DNA of 64,000 nucleotides, from the NCBI GenBank assembly GCA_002256345.1, contig NKIY01000004.1, positions 662,232-726,231 of the forward strand. The letters run 5' to 3'. This DNA comes from Bradyrhizobiaceae bacterium PARB1. Lineage in GTDB: Bacteria; Pseudomonadota; Alphaproteobacteria; Rhizobiales; Xanthobacteraceae. The notes under the pieces were generated by a model. That model saw nothing but the letters and a program-made list of their open reading frames with translations, made no database searches and was not told the DNA's origin. Each line of letters starts with the position of its first letter. Position 1 is the stretch's first letter. The position numbers and the translations under genes are program-made. Shown one piece after another: positions 28,777 through 41,038 of this stretch.

Positions 28777-29473
28777 CGACACCTCATCCTCGGCCGGCAT
28801 TGCGCCGGACACCATTTCCATCTCGAATCTCAACCTGTCGCTCGGCACGGGTGCCGCGCGCGTGCATATCCTCAAGGATATCAGCCTGCGCGTCGGATCG
28901 GGCGAGGCGATCGGACTGATCGGCCCGTCGGGCTCCGGCAAATCCACCCTGCTGATGGTGATGGCGGGGCTGGAGCGGCCTGACTCCGGTCAGGTGGTGG
29001 TCAATGGCACCGCTTTCAATGATCTCGACGAGGACGGATTGGCGCGCTTCCGCGGCCGTCATGTCGGTATCGTCTTCCAGTCCTTCCATCTGATCCCGAC
29101 CATGACGGCACTGGAGAATGTCGCCGTGCCTCTGGAGCTCGCAGGTCATCCCGATCCGAACGGGCGAGCGGCGATGGAGCTGGAGGCGGTGGGCCTCGGC
29201 GCCCGCCTGCATCACTATCCGCGTCAGCTCTCCGGCGGCGAGCAGCAGCGCGTCGCGCTGGCGCGCGCGCTCGCACCCGATCCGGCGATCCTCGTCGCAG
29301 ATGAGCCGACCGGCAATCTCGACGAGAGCACCGGCAGCCAGATCGTCGATCTCCTGTTCGCGCAACATGCCGAACGCGGCATGACGCTGGTGCTGGTCAC
29401 TCACGACAAGGGGCTCGCCGAACGCTGTGACCGCGTGGTGCGCCTGCGCTCCGGCCATATCGAGACGGCTTGA
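28763..29473 (+). CDS. ABC transporter ATP-binding protein, YbbA/LolD-like
   Basis: A 236-residue ATPase. Walker A is LIGPSGSGKSTLL, the signature is QLSGGEQQRVALARALA, Walker B is ILVADEPTGNLDE, and the switch His is in VLVTHDKGLAERCD, all typical of the MacB/LolD/YbbA clade. The ATG at 28763 has no strong SD, and its first bases overlap the divergent esterase start by 14 bases. Its stop overlaps the permease start (TGATG). Probably acts with the permease in extracting or moving lipids or envelope molecules. Confidence 0.9.
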   Translation: MDTRIDTSSSAGIAPDTISISNLNLSLGTGAARVHILKDISLRVGSGEAIGLIGPSGSGKSTLLMVMAGLERPDSGQVVVNGTAFNDLDEDGLARFRGRHVGIVFQSFHLIPTMTALENVAVPLELAGHPDPNGRAAMELEAVGLGARLHHYPRQLSGGEQQRVALARALAPDPAILVADEPTGNLDESTGSQIVDLLFAQHAERGMTLVLVTHDKGLAERCDRVVRLRSGHIETA

Positions 29474-32037
29474 TGGCTGTCATGACTGACAATCCCGCGT
29501 CAACGCGCGGTTCGTCGCTGGCCCTGCGTTACGCGCTCCGCGAGCTGCGCGGTGCGCTCAGCGGCTTTTATGTTTTCATCGCCTGCATCGCGCTCGGGGT
29601 ATTGGCGATTGCCGGCGTCGGCTCGGTGGCGGCGAGTTTGAATGACGGCCTCGCACGCGAAGGTCGCACATTGCTCGGGGGCGATATCGCTTTCTCGCTG
29701 ATGCAGCGCGAGGCAAAGCCGGAGGAGTTCGCTTTCCTGCGCCAGCATGGCGCGGTCTCCGTCGTGGCAACCTTGCGCGGCATGGTGCGTGCCGGCAACG
29801 GGGATCTGGCGCTGGTCGAGATGAAGGCGGTGGACGCCGCCTATCCGTTGCTCGGCAAATTGAAGCTCGCGCCGCAGATGCCGATCTCCGATCTGCTGGC
29901 AGAACGCGACGGCGCCTATGGCGCCGCGACCGACACGACGTTGTTGGCGCGCCTTGGCCTCAAACTCGGCGATCGTGTCACGGTTGGTAGTGCGACCTTC
30001 GAGATCCGCAGCGTCGTCGAGTCGGAGCCGGACAAGCTCTCTGGCGGTGTCGGCTTCGCTCCGCGTTTCCTCGTCAGCGAGGATGCGCTGCGCGCCAGCG
30101 CGTTGCTGCAGCCGGGTAGTCTCGTGCGATGGACCTATCGCGTTCGCCTGCCGGACAGCGGCGATGCCACCATCAAGGCCTTCACCGACGATGCCCGCAG
30201 CCAGTTGCCGCAGGCGGGATGGGAAATCCGCTCGCGCGACAATGCCTCGCCGCAGCTCGAGCGCAGCATTTCGCGTTTCACCCAGTTCCTCACTCTGGTC
30301 GGTCTGGCCTCGCTTCTTGTCGGCGGCGTCGGTGTCGCCAATGCGGTGAAGAGCCATATCGACCGGCGCCGTGAGGTGATCGCCGCGCTGAAGGCGCTGG
30401 GCGCTACCGGGCGCGACGTGTTCGCGATGTATCTGGTGCAGGTGATGCTGCTCGCTCTGATCGGCTCGCTGATCGGTCTCGTGCTCGGCGCGATGCTGCC
30501 TTTTGCCATCGTGGGCCTGCTCGGCCATCTGCTGCCGTTGCCGGTGGTGCCCGCGCTGCATCCCGGTGCACTGTCGCTGTCGCTCCTTTACGGCCTGCTG
30601 ACGGCACTCGCTTTCGGCCTCTGGCCGCTGGCGCGGGTGCATGATGTTCCGGTCGCAGCGCTGTTTCGCGACGCCGCGCACACGGAAGCGAAGCGACCGC
30701 AGGCGCGCTACATTGCCTGGATGGCACTGGTCGTCTCCATGCTGATCGCCATCGTGATCGGCCTCGCTTACGACAAGCGCGTTGCCGCCATCTTCGTGGT
30801 GTCGTCGATCGTGGTGTTTATTCTGCTGCGCGGAATCGCCGTCGTATTGATGGCCATTGCGCGAAAGTTGCCGCGTCCAGGCATGACCATGCTGCGTCTC
30901 GCCATCGCCAATATCCACCGACCGGGCGCCTTGACGCCGTCTGTGGTGTTGTCGCTCGGGCTTGGCCTTACGGTGCTGGTGACCGTCACACAGATCGACG
31001 GCAATCTGCGCCGCCAGTTCATGGCATCGCTGCCGGACAAGGCGCCGTCGTTCTATTTCATCGATATCCCCTCCACCGAAGCGGATCGTTTCGCGGCGTT
31101 CCTCAAGGAAAAGCAGCCGCAATCGACGGTGGAGGAAGTGCCGATGCTGCGCGGTCGTATTGTGGCCGCGCGCGGGGTCAAGGCGGAGGAACTCAAGCCC
31201 TCTGCCGATGCCGAATGGGTGCTGCAGAGCGACCGTGGCGTCAGCTATACCGATGAGGTCCCGCGTGGATCCAAGGTGGTCGAAGGCGAGTGGTGGCCGA
31301 AGAATTACAGTGGCCCGCCGCTGGTGTCGTTCGAGAAGAAGCTTGCCGACGGACTGGGTCTCAAGCTCGGCGATGAGGTCGTGGTCAATGTTCTCGGCCG
31401 CGATGTCTCGGCCAGGATCGGCAGCCTTCGCAGCGTCGACTGGCAGAGCCTCGGGATCAACTTCATCCTGGTGTTTTCGCCCAACACGTTCCGCGGCGCG
31501 CCGCATACCCATATCGCGACCTTGACCGAACCACAGGCCGCTCCCGCGCAGGACGCTGCGCTGGTGAAGGCGGTGGCCGATGCCTTCCCGATGGTGACGA
31601 CGGTGCGGGTGCGCGAAGCGCTCGATACGATCGGAACCGTGGTGACCAATCTGACACTGGCGATTCGCGGCGCCAGTGCCGTCACGCTGCTTTCGGCCAT
31701 TCTGGTGCTTGGCGGAGCGCTCGCAGCGGGCCATCGTTACAGGGTTTATGACGCGGTTATCCTGAAAACTCTCGGAGCCTCGCGCGGGCGGCTGCTCGGC
31801 GCCTATGCGCTGGAATATCTGATGATCGGCCTCTCAACCGCGGTGTTTGCCGTCGCTGCGGGGTCTGTGGCCGCGTGGCTGATTGTCACGCGGCTGATGA
31901 ACCTGACCTTTGGTTGGCAGGCCGAAAGCTCGGCAATCGTGGTGTTTGCGGCGCTTATTGTCACAGTCGGGCTCGGCCTTCTGGGTACGCTGGTAGCCTT
32001 GAATCAGAAGCCAGCGGCCGTCTTGCGGAATTTGTGA
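29473..32037 (+). CDS. FtsX-family ABC permease, YbbP-like
   Basis: An 854-residue permease with two FtsX-type modules. TM segments lie near residues 35-60, 260-285, 310-345, 360-385, 410-470, and a second group near 700-850, separated by large extracytoplasmic domains. Each module carries the FtsX mark (RRREVIAALKALGATGRDVF; YDAVILKTLGASRGRLLGAY). It overlaps the ATPase gene by 1 base (TGATG) and forms a two-gene operon with it. Function in E. coli YbbP is not settled, so none is claimed beyond transport. Confidence 0.9.
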   Translation: MAVMTDNPASTRGSSLALRYALRELRGALSGFYVFIACIALGVLAIAGVGSVAASLNDGLAREGRTLLGGDIAFSLMQREAKPEEFAFLRQHGAVSVVATLRGMVRAGNGDLALVEMKAVDAAYPLLGKLKLAPQMPISDLLAERDGAYGAATDTTLLARLGLKLGDRVTVGSATFEIRSVVESEPDKLSGGVGFAPRFLVSEDALRASALLQPGSLVRWTYRVRLPDSGDATIKAFTDDARSQLPQAGWEIRSRDNASPQLERSISRFTQFLTLVGLASLLVGGVGVANAVKSHIDRRREVIAALKALGATGRDVFAMYLVQVMLLALIGSLIGLVLGAMLPFAIVGLLGHLLPLPVVPALHPGALSLSLLYGLLTALAFGLWPLARVHDVPVAALFRDAAHTEAKRPQARYIAWMALVVSMLIAIVIGLAYDKRVAAIFVVSSIVVFILLRGIAVVLMAIARKLPRPGMTMLRLAIANIHRPGALTPSVVLSLGLGLTVLVTVTQIDGNLRRQFMASLPDKAPSFYFIDIPSTEADRFAAFLKEKQPQSTVEEVPMLRGRIVAARGVKAEELKPSADAEWVLQSDRGVSYTDEVPRGSKVVEGEWWPKNYSGPPLVSFEKKLADGLGLKLGDEVVVNVLGRDVSARIGSLRSVDWQSLGINFILVFSPNTFRGAPHTHIATLTEPQAAPAQDAALVKAVADAFPMVTTVRVREALDTIGTVVTNLTLAIRGASAVTLLSAILVLGGALAAGHRYRVYDAVILKTLGASRGRLLGAYALEYLMIGLSTAVFAVAAGSVAAWLIVTRLMNLTFGWQAESSAIVVFAALIVTVGLGLLGTLVALNQKPAAVLRNL

Positions 32038-32333
32038 GCCGTTTTGATAACCGGCTGCCATTTCTGGCCGGATTTTGGTCCAAAAGGATACCGGAGTCTG
32101 CGCGCGCCGTGCGGAGGTTAATTGCCAGTTTCGCGGGTGATTATTGCGGAGCGACATTCCGCCACGCATGGAAGCTTGCAGTGAATGTGTTAGTTTACCA
32201 CATACCCTTTGGGTCAGGCCTTCAGCGTTTATGTCGAGATTTTCATCCCGAACGGCGTTGAATCTGGGATACAATTCGGACCGGCGACGCACACCCTTTG
32301 CGGGCGCCCGGACAACTTATCGAGGTTTCGACC

Positions 32334-33119
32334 ATGTCGGATCTAGACCGTAACTACGCCTCTCCCTTCGGCCGTGCCGCCTCGCGTGACACCGCTGCGG
32401 TGGATGCAGGCCTGCGCTCCTACATGCTGCGCATCTACAACTACATGACCATCGGCCTGGCCATCACCGGCTTCGCTGCTCTGGGCGTGTATATGGGCGC
32501 CGTCACCGACGCCTCCAACGCCGTTGCCCGGGTCGGTTCGACCCATCTGTCGGCGTTCGGCTATTACATGTTCGCCAGTCCGCTGAAGTGGGTGTTCATC
32601 GCTGCCCCGCTGGTGATGGTGTTCGCCATCTCCTTCGGCATCAACCGCCTGAAGCCGGCTACCGCGCAGCTCCTGTTCTGGGTGTTCGCGGCGCTGATGG
32701 GCGTCTCGCTGTCGTCGATCTTCCTGGTGTACACTCACACCTCGATCGTGCGCGTGTTCTTCATCACTGCGGCCTCGTTCGGTGCGCTGAGCCTCTACGG
32801 CTACACCACCAAGCGTGACATGACGGGCATGGGCTCGTTCCTGCTGATGGGCCTGTTCGGCATCATCATCGCGAGCATCGTGAACATCTTCGTGGCGTCG
32901 TCGATGCTGCAGTTCATCGTGTCGGTGGTCGGCGTGCTGATCTTCGCAGGCCTCACTGCCTACGATACCCAGCGCTTGAAGAACGATTACATCTACGGCT
33001 ACGCCTCGCAGGGTGGTGATATCGCAGAACGTGCGGCCATCACCGGTGCCTTGTCGCTGTACCTGAACTTCATCAACCTGTTCACGCTGCTGCTGCAGTT
33101 GCTCGGACAGAAAGAGTAA
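32334..33119 (+). CDS. Bax inhibitor-1/YccA-family membrane protein
   Basis: A 261-residue BI-1 family protein with about seven TM segments, starting LRSYMLRIYNYMTIGLAITG and ending LNFINLFTLLLQLLGQKE. The conserved C-terminal acidic segment is LIFAGLTAYDTQRLKND. Members modulate membrane proteases or act as Ca2+ leak channels. The ATG at 32334 follows CGAGG. It lies 296 bases after the permease, in a gap where I see nothing recognisable, and ends at a strong terminator. Confidence 0.92.
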   Translation: MSDLDRNYASPFGRAASRDTAAVDAGLRSYMLRIYNYMTIGLAITGFAALGVYMGAVTDASNAVARVGSTHLSAFGYYMFASPLKWVFIAAPLVMVFAISFGINRLKPATAQLLFWVFAALMGVSLSSIFLVYTHTSIVRVFFITAASFGALSLYGYTTKRDMTGMGSFLLMGLFGIIIASIVNIFVASSMLQFIVSVVGVLIFAGLTAYDTQRLKNDYIYGYASQGGDIAERAAITGALSLYLNFINLFTLLLQLLGQKE

Positions 33120-33145
33120 GTCAGGCGCATCGCCAGACCGATCGG

Positions 33146-33177
33146 AGCCCCGGCCAAAAGCCGGGGCTTTTCTTTTC
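33146..33177 (+). terminator. Rho-independent terminator
   Basis: AGCCCCGGC (33146-33154) pairs with GCCGGGGCT (33160-33168) around CAAAA, followed by TTTTCTTTT. It ends the BI-1 gene. Confidence 0.93.
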
Positions 33178-33202
33178 GAAAAGCCGGACCTACGGTTCCC
33201 TC

Positions 33203-33727
33203 ATGTCCGAGATCAACATCCGTGCGGCAACCGCCGCGGACCTTCCCGCCATCACCGCCATCTATGAAGAAGCGGTTCTTCACGGCACCGCGACCTTTGA
33301 AATCGACCCGCCGGATCTCGCCGAGATGACACGGCGCTTTGAAGGATTGGCGAGTGGCGGCTTTCCCTATTTCGTGGCGACCGAGGGCGATCAGGTGCTC
33401 GGTTATGCCTATGCCGGCCCGCACCGGCCCCGCATGGCCTATCGCTTCACGGTCGAGAATTCGATCTATCTTGCCCCGGCCGCACAGCGCCGTGGCATCG
33501 GGGGCAAGATGCTCGCTGCCCTGCTCGTGGCCTGTGAAGCGAAAGGATTCCGGCAGATGGTGGCGGTGATCGGCGATAGCGCCAATGCCGGCTCCATCGC
33601 CGTCCATCGCAACGCCGGCTTTGCGTTGATCGGCACCCATCCGAGCGTCGGCTTCAAATTTGGCCGCTGGCTCGACACCGTATCGATGCAGCGCGCCCTG
33701 GGAACCGGTGCCGGAACGCTGCCCTAA
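33203..33727 (+). CDS. GNAT N-acetyltransferase, phosphinothricin-type
   Basis: A 174-residue acetyltransferase. The N-terminus INIRAATAADLPAITAIYEE and the acetyl-CoA loop AQRRGIGGKMLAALL, then VAVIGDSANAGSIAVHRNAG, match the Pat/Bar and methionine-sulfoximine acetyltransferase group. It may detoxify glutamate analogues or methionine derivatives; the substrate is inference from family. It starts 26 bases after the preceding terminator. Confidence 0.88.
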   Translation: MSEINIRAATAADLPAITAIYEEAVLHGTATFEIDPPDLAEMTRRFEGLASGGFPYFVATEGDQVLGYAYAGPHRPRMAYRFTVENSIYLAPAAQRRGIGGKMLAALLVACEAKGFRQMVAVIGDSANAGSIAVHRNAGFALIGTHPSVGFKFGRWLDTVSMQRALGTGAGTLP

Positions 33728-33833
33728 GGCAATAGCCCGGACGCATTGCTGTGCAATCCGGGTGCTCCGGCGCGTTTCAGCTATCCCGACATCCCCGCAT
33801 TGCGCTGCGCTCGACGCGGGCTATAGGGGATTG

Positions 33834-34193
33834 TCACACCACTGCCAGCTTGCGATCGATCACCAGCAGCACCCGATCGAGCTCGTGGCCGCGGCGCAGG
33901 ATCATGCCGGTGGCGGAGATCACGCTATACATCCCCTGCTTGCGCATCAGCTTCGGATCCTTTTCGATCCGGTAGATCGGAATCTCCGACGAGCGGCGGA
34001 ATACCGAGAAGACGGCGCGGTCGCGCAGGAAGTCGATGGCGTAATCCCGCCATTCGCCGTCCGCGACCATGCGTCCATAGAGATTGAGGATGCGGCTGAG
34101 TTCGAGCCGGTTGAAGCTGACGACAGGCGCCGGCGTCGGGCCTGTCGTCGCCCGATTCGCGCTGGGGTCACTGTCTCCCGGAATCACTTGCAT
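33834..34193 (-). CDS. DUF2794 protein
   Basis: A 119-residue protein of an alphaproteobacterial family of unknown function. The core PVVSFNRLELSRILNLYGRM, GEWRDYAIDFLRDRAVFSVF, and YRIEKDPKLMRKQGMYSV is diagnostic as I recall the family. No signal peptide or TM segment is visible. The ATG at 34193 has a clear AGGAG upstream. A structured non-coding candidate lies about 130 bases upstream. Confidence 0.88.
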   Translation of the reverse strand: MQVIPGDSDPSANRATTGPTPAPVVSFNRLELSRILNLYGRMVADGEWRDYAIDFLRDRAVFSVFRRSSEIPIYRIEKDPKLMRKQGMYSVISATGMILRRGHELDRVLLVIDRKLAVV

Positions 34194-34209
34194 CGGCGCC
34201 TCCTGTCAC

Positions 34210-34675
34210 ATCACGTACATGATTGCGCCGTCTGCCATTCACCGCAAGGGTCGGCCGCGAAGCCGTCGGGAGAAATCTCCCGTCACGGGAACGTTAGGCC
34301 AATCTTATTGCCGCCCAATTTTGGCCCATCCGACGCCCTTGTGGCTTTCTACAAAAAGACACTGCGTCGGGTCCGGTTCTTTCGGTCTCGGATTCCTCAG
34401 CCCCCAGCCCCCCGTGGTCGTCGGGATCGGACCCTGCGCAGAAAGTATAGTAATCCCCACTGGGCCAACGCGAGTTGGTCCATTTCTTTTTGTGGCGCGC
34501 GCTTCCCGCCGTCAGACCGTCAAAAATTCAGCACCCTCTGTCATGATCGGATGCTTACGTCCTGCCATAAGCACGGGCGTTAATCGCCGTGTCCACGAAC
34601 GCGCTGGATGACTTCATCTCGAGCCAGGCGAACAACCCCGGCCATGACGAACGATATAACGATGTCTGGTTCCAG
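34210..34675. ncRNA. Non-coding gap with a long-range stem-loop: candidate small RNA (core 34321-34491)
   Basis: No gene is visible in 466 bases. TTGGCCCA (34321-34328) pairs perfectly with TGGGCCAA (34461-34468). Inside, CTGCG-TC-GGGTCCG (34362-34375) pairs with CGGACCC-TG-CGCAG (34428-34441). On the plus strand GGGCCAAC/GTTGGTCC (34462-34481) plus ATTTCTTTTT forms a terminator. On the minus strand the inner hairpin is followed by GTCTTTTTGT and preceded by a TATACT (34449-34444), which would give a transcript of about 85 bases. A further CGGGAGA/TCTCCCG hairpin is at 34267-34282. Strand and identity are open; no SRP, tmRNA or RNase P signature is present. Confidence 0.5.
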
Positions 34676-35446
34676 CTACCGCAGCGACGTATATGCTGCG
34701 CCGCGCATCGCGCCGGGCCTGTCGCGCGAGCCGTCCTGCACATAGACGACAGCCGCATCAACGCCGTCGCGCGAGACATTCTCCAGCGGTACCGTCCAGC
34801 TGACGGCACTACCGTTCCAGTCGCCGACCTTCAGCCAGTTGCGAACCACATTGTAGTAAGTGAGTTCGCGTCCGCGATTCTCGCCACGGTTGATTGTGAT
34901 CGGCACCGACTTCGATACCGAGCAAATCCACACCTCGCCGTGATCGTGGCTCGAGGTTGGGGTAGAAGCGGCAACGGAGACGTTCACATGCTTGCCGGAT
35001 ACGGAAACTGAGACCGGTACTGACATGACCGAGGCGCTTTGTTTGGTCGCGCTGATCGCGTCCTTGATTTGTGTCGCGTCGCTGCCAATCACGTGCGTTG
35101 CGCCATTGATGATGGCTTGCGGCGTATAGATGTCGCGATCGCCGCGCATCCGCGAATAGGCTTTCTGGCGCGCACTGAAGCGCGAATCTGCCAGGGTGTC
35201 CCGCCAGCCAAGATAGTCCCAGTAGTCGACCGGCATGCTGAGTGGAATCACCGACGGATCCTTGGCGAGGTCGCCAATGATCTTGTCGGCCGGCGGGCAC
35301 GACGAACAACCCTGCGACGTGAACAGTTCCACCACCGCCCGCGGCTGCGCCTGCGCGCTTTGACTGAGCGCCATGTGACTGAATGCGACAAGCACACTGG
35401 CGCTGAGGGCGCCAGTCAATCGCGATGTGTCACGGAGAGATTTCAT
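34676..35446 (-). CDS. DUF1223 exported thioredoxin-like protein
   Basis: A 256-residue protein with a signal peptide (LTGALSASVLVAFSHMALSQ then AQAQP) and a DUF1223 domain. The thioredoxin-like motif is VVELFTSQGCSSCPPADK, with a CxxC pair near the mature N-terminus, followed by VDYWDYLGWRDTLADSRF and YTPQAIINGATHVIGSD. A periplasmic redox role is likely but unproven. The ATG at 35446 is preceded by a weak SD; a TTG directly upstream is an alternative. Confidence 0.9.
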   Translation of the reverse strand: MKSLRDTSRLTGALSASVLVAFSHMALSQSAQAQPRAVVELFTSQGCSSCPPADKIIGDLAKDPSVIPLSMPVDYWDYLGWRDTLADSRFSARQKAYSRMRGDRDIYTPQAIINGATHVIGSDATQIKDAISATKQSASVMSVPVSVSVSGKHVNVSVAASTPTSSHDHGEVWICSVSKSVPITINRGENRGRELTYYNVVRNWLKVGDWNGSAVSWTVPLENVSRDGVDAAVVYVQDGSRDRPGAMRGAAYTSLR

Positions 35447-35576
35447 CAAGACGTGCCGCGCTCGGAGTTGGGCAAACCAAATTGGTGCCGCTCGATGGGG
35501 TCATCAAAACCAATGGTGCCACTAGACCGAACGGATCCATCTTCGATGAATCCGACTCTAGCTTTCTCTTGTTAGC

Positions 35577-35621
35577 GCACGATCCGGTCCGAAAACCGGA
35601 ATCCACTTTTCGCGATCGTGC
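35577..35621. repeat. Palindromic dispersed repeat, family A copy 2
   Basis: GCACGATC (35577-35584) pairs with GATCGTGC (35614-35621); the interior CGAAAACCGGAATCCACTTT matches family A copy 1 almost exactly. The arms changed together (CATGATC to CACGATC and its complement), keeping the pairing. Confidence 0.75.
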
Positions 35622-35710
35622 CCTAATGCAGAAGGCGGCCCTTCATAGGCCGCCTTCCAATCACTAGCTACTCACTTCAAGGTGAGGCAAGACGTCACAG
35701 CAGCTGCGGG

Positions 35711-38428
<2,718 letters not shown>

Positions 38429-38655
38429 GCGAAGGGGTCCCACTTCAGTTTGAGCGGCGCCCCGGGCGGGGCGCCAAGGCACGCTCGGCGGGGCATGGCC
38501 AGTTCGCTTGCGGGCGCCGATTGTGTGCTGCATCAATGGTCGCTTTATAGAATCTTTCTAGAACGGCTGCCACAGCGACAATCGTTTGCAGCCTTGCGAA
38601 ATGATGCAACAACGCCACGGGATGTCTTGATCAAATCTGCAGGTACGGAAAAGTG

Positions 38656-39261
38656 ATGATGCGGCTGGCGGGCCAGAATCTGCGATGCGTGCGCGCGGGC
38701 CGCGAGGTGTTCGCGGGACTCGATTTCGCGGCGAAAGCGGGGGAGGCGGTTGCCGTGGTCGGCCCCAACGGGGCCGGCAAGACATCGCTGCTGCGCCTGA
38801 TCGCAGGGCTGATCATGCCGGCCGATGGAACGATCGCGCTGGATGGCGGCGATGCCGAGCTGAGCGTGGCCGAACAGGCGCATTATCTCGGTCATCGCGA
38901 TGCGATGAAGCCGGCTTTGACGGTGACGGAGAATCTCGGATTCTGGGCGGAATTTCTTGGCGGCGTGGCCTCCGGGCCGGCCGCCGCGCTGGAGGCTGTG
39001 GGGCTCAGCCATGCCGCGCAACTGCCGGCTGGTTTCCTGTCGGCCGGCCAGCGCCGGCGCCTCTCGATCGCCCGGCTGCTGACGATCAAGCGCCCGATCT
39101 GGCTGCTCGACGAGCCGACCTCGGCGCTGGATGCGGGCAGCCAGAAGGTGTTTGCGGGATTGATGACGGCGCATCTGGCCGGCGGCGGCCTGATCATGGC
39201 AGCGACACATACCCCGTTGGGGATCGCGGCGCGGGAGTTGCGAATCGGGGGCGAGGCGTGA
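38656..39261 (+). CDS. ccmA: Heme exporter ATP-binding protein CcmA
   Basis: A protein of about 201 residues, the ATPase of the CcmABCD complex, which releases heme-loaded CcmE during cytochrome c maturation. Walker A is [15 protein letters not shown], the signature region is [15 protein letters not shown], and Walker B is [12 protein letters not shown]. Three consecutive start codons (GTG 38653, ATG 38656, ATG 38659) follow GGAA; the second is chosen. First gene of ccmABCDG. Confidence 0.95.
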   Translation: MMRLAGQNLRCVRAGREVFAGLDFAAKAGEAVAVVGPNGAGKTSLLRLIAGLIMPADGTIALDGGDAELSVAEQAHYLGHRDAMKPALTVTENLGFWAEFLGGVASGPAAALEAVGLSHAAQLPAGFLSAGQRRRLSIARLLTIKRPIWLLDEPTSALDAGSQKVFAGLMTAHLAGGGLIMAATHTPLGIAARELRIGGEA

Positions 39262-39364
39262 CGCACATCGAAGTCGCCATGCCACAAGGCTCCGGCAGTT
39301 ATGTTCGCTCCGCCCCGCAGGGGGGAGGAGACCTCTGGCGTTCGTGGTTTTGCGGGCGCCTCTC

Positions 39365-40039
39365 ATGACCGCGCTCCTCGCCCTCATCCGCCGCGATATC
39401 CGAATCGCCCTCCGCGTCGGCGGTGGCGCGCTGATCGGCGTGCTGTTCTTCCTCACGGTGGTCGTTCTGATGCCCTTCGCCATCGGCCCCGATCTGAATC
39501 TGCTGATGCGGCTCGGGCCCGCCATCCTCTGGCTCGGCGCCCTCCTTGCGAGCCTCCTCACCCTCGATCGCCTGTTCACGGCAGATGCTGACGACGGCTC
39601 GCTCGATCTCATCCTGATGAGTCGTACGCCGCTGGAATTCGCCTGTGCAGCCAAAGCGCTTGCGCATTGGCTGGCCGCCGGCGTTCCGCTGGTCGCTGCG
39701 ACGCCGGTGCTTGGGCTGCTGCTCAATCTCGATGCCTCGGCGACGCTGGCTGTGGCGTTGACGCTGCTGGTTGGCACCCCCGCGCTGACCTTCACGGGGA
39801 TGATCGGCGCCGCATTGGCGGTGACGCTGCAGCGGGGCGGCTTGCTGCTCGCCGTGCTGGTGCTGCCGCTGTCGATCCCGGTGCTGATTTTTGGCGTTGC
39901 CGCATCGAACGCGGCCATTGTCGAACAGGGGACCATGGCGTTTGGTACGCCGTTTTCGATCTTGTGCGCGATCTCGCTGGCGAGCCTGGTGATCGGACCA
40001 TTCGCCGCGGCGGCAAGCTTGCGTCACGGCATGGATTGA
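39365..40039 (+). CDS. ccmB: Heme exporter protein CcmB
   Basis: A 224-residue membrane subunit with about six TM helices (for example VLFFLTVVVLMPFAIGP, AILWLGALLASLLTL, LLLAVLVLPLSIPVLIFG). The sequence SLDLILMSRTPLEFACAAKA is typical of CcmB. A 103-base gap after ccmA holds a GGGGGGAGGAG run; a GTG at 39344 could start a form 7 residues longer. Works with CcmA and CcmC. Confidence 0.92.
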   Translation: MTALLALIRRDIRIALRVGGGALIGVLFFLTVVVLMPFAIGPDLNLLMRLGPAILWLGALLASLLTLDRLFTADADDGSLDLILMSRTPLEFACAAKALAHWLAAGVPLVAATPVLGLLLNLDASATLAVALTLLVGTPALTFTGMIGAALAVTLQRGGLLLAVLVLPLSIPVLIFGVAASNAAIVEQGTMAFGTPFSILCAISLASLVIGPFAAAASLRHGMD

Positions 40040-40121
40040 CGGAGGTCAATCCATGGCAACCCAAAATGAATGAGAATAAGTTGCATTGATCGCGGGCGCT
40101 GCCGCGACTAGTGGAAATGCC

Positions 40122-40859
40122 ATGACGCTGACCGAACTCGCCAATCCCACCCGGTTCCTGTCCCTCGCCACCCGCGTACTGCCGTGGCTGGCGATGCTCA
40201 CCGGCGTGCTCCTTATTGTCGGCCTGTATCAGGCTGTGCTGGCGCCCGACGACTATCAGCAGGGCGCCACCGTCAAGATCATGTTCATCCATGTCCCGAA
40301 TGCGTGGCTTTCGATGTTTGTCTGGGGCGTAATGACCCTGGCCTCATTGGGCACCTTGGTATGGCGCCATCCGCTCGCCGATGTTGCAGCCAAGGCTGCC
40401 GCACCGATCGGGGCGGCCTTTACATTCCTGGCCCTCGTCACCGGCTCGCTATGGGGCCGGCCGATGTGGGGCACCTATTGGGAATGGGATGCGCGGCTCA
40501 CCTCGGTGCTGATCCTGTTCCTGATGTATCTCGGCCTGATCGCGCTGTGGCGTGCCGTCGAGGACCCCTCGCGCGCCGCACGCGCTGCGGCCATTCTCAC
40601 GCTGGTCGGCGCCATCAACATTCCGATCATCAAGTTCTCGGTCGACTGGTGGAATACGCTGCACCAGCCGGCTTCGGTAATCCGCATGGGCGGCTCGACC
40701 CTCGACAAGTCCTATCTCTATCCGCTCCTGATTATGGCGGTGGCCTTCTCGCTGCTATTCGTCACGCTGCATCTCGCCGCCATGCGTAACGAAATCCTGC
40801 GCCGTCGCTTGCGGTCGCTGCAGATGCTGCAAGCCTCGAAGCCGGTGGCACTGCCATGA
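40122..40859 (+). CDS. ccmC: Heme exporter/CcmE heme-delivery protein CcmC
   Basis: A 245-residue membrane protein with six TM segments. The Trp-rich heme-binding motif is [20 protein letters not shown], and the two conserved histidines are in [10 protein letters not shown] and [11 protein letters not shown]. It presents heme to CcmE, whose gene is not in this window. The ATG at 40122 has GGAAA upstream. Overlaps ccmD by 4 bases. Confidence 0.95.
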   Translation: MTLTELANPTRFLSLATRVLPWLAMLTGVLLIVGLYQAVLAPDDYQQGATVKIMFIHVPNAWLSMFVWGVMTLASLGTLVWRHPLADVAAKAAAPIGAAFTFLALVTGSLWGRPMWGTYWEWDARLTSVLILFLMYLGLIALWRAVEDPSRAARAAAILTLVGAINIPIIKFSVDWWNTLHQPASVIRMGGSTLDKSYLYPLLIMAVAFSLLFVTLHLAAMRNEILRRRLRSLQMLQASKPVALP

Positions 40860-41038
40860 TGTCGCTTGGTCCCTACGCGTCCTTCATCGTCACGTCCTAC
40901 GTGCTGGTTGCAGCTGTGGTGCTGATCCTGATCGTCTGGATCGCCGTCGATCATCGCCGGGTGCGTGCGAAGCTGCATGCGCTGGAAGAGGCAGGGATCG
41001 CGCGTCGCTCCGGCCGTGGAGTGAAGGAGCTCAAATGA
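40856..41038 (+). CDS. ccmD: Heme exporter protein CcmD
   Basis: A 60-residue single-span protein: hydrophobic helix [20 protein letters not shown] followed by a basic tail. Size, topology and the position between ccmC and ccmG, with 4-base overlaps on both sides, identify it. It stabilises the CcmABC-CcmE interaction. Confidence 0.92.
   Translation: MMSLGPYASFIVTSYVLVAAVVLILIVWIAVDHRRVRAKLHALEEAGIARRSGRGVKELK

Noticed and set aside
29500..31734. A 744-residue open frame on the minus strand, opposite the YbbP-like permease gene
   Set aside because: Antisense frame in high-GC DNA; its composition (Arg/His/Gln-rich) resembles no protein family, and the plus-strand permease is clearly real.
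34340..34450. Possible 4.5S SRP RNA from the closed-end hairpin shape
   Set aside because: The invariant GGUCAGG...GGAAGG...AGCAG apical motif is missing on both strands.
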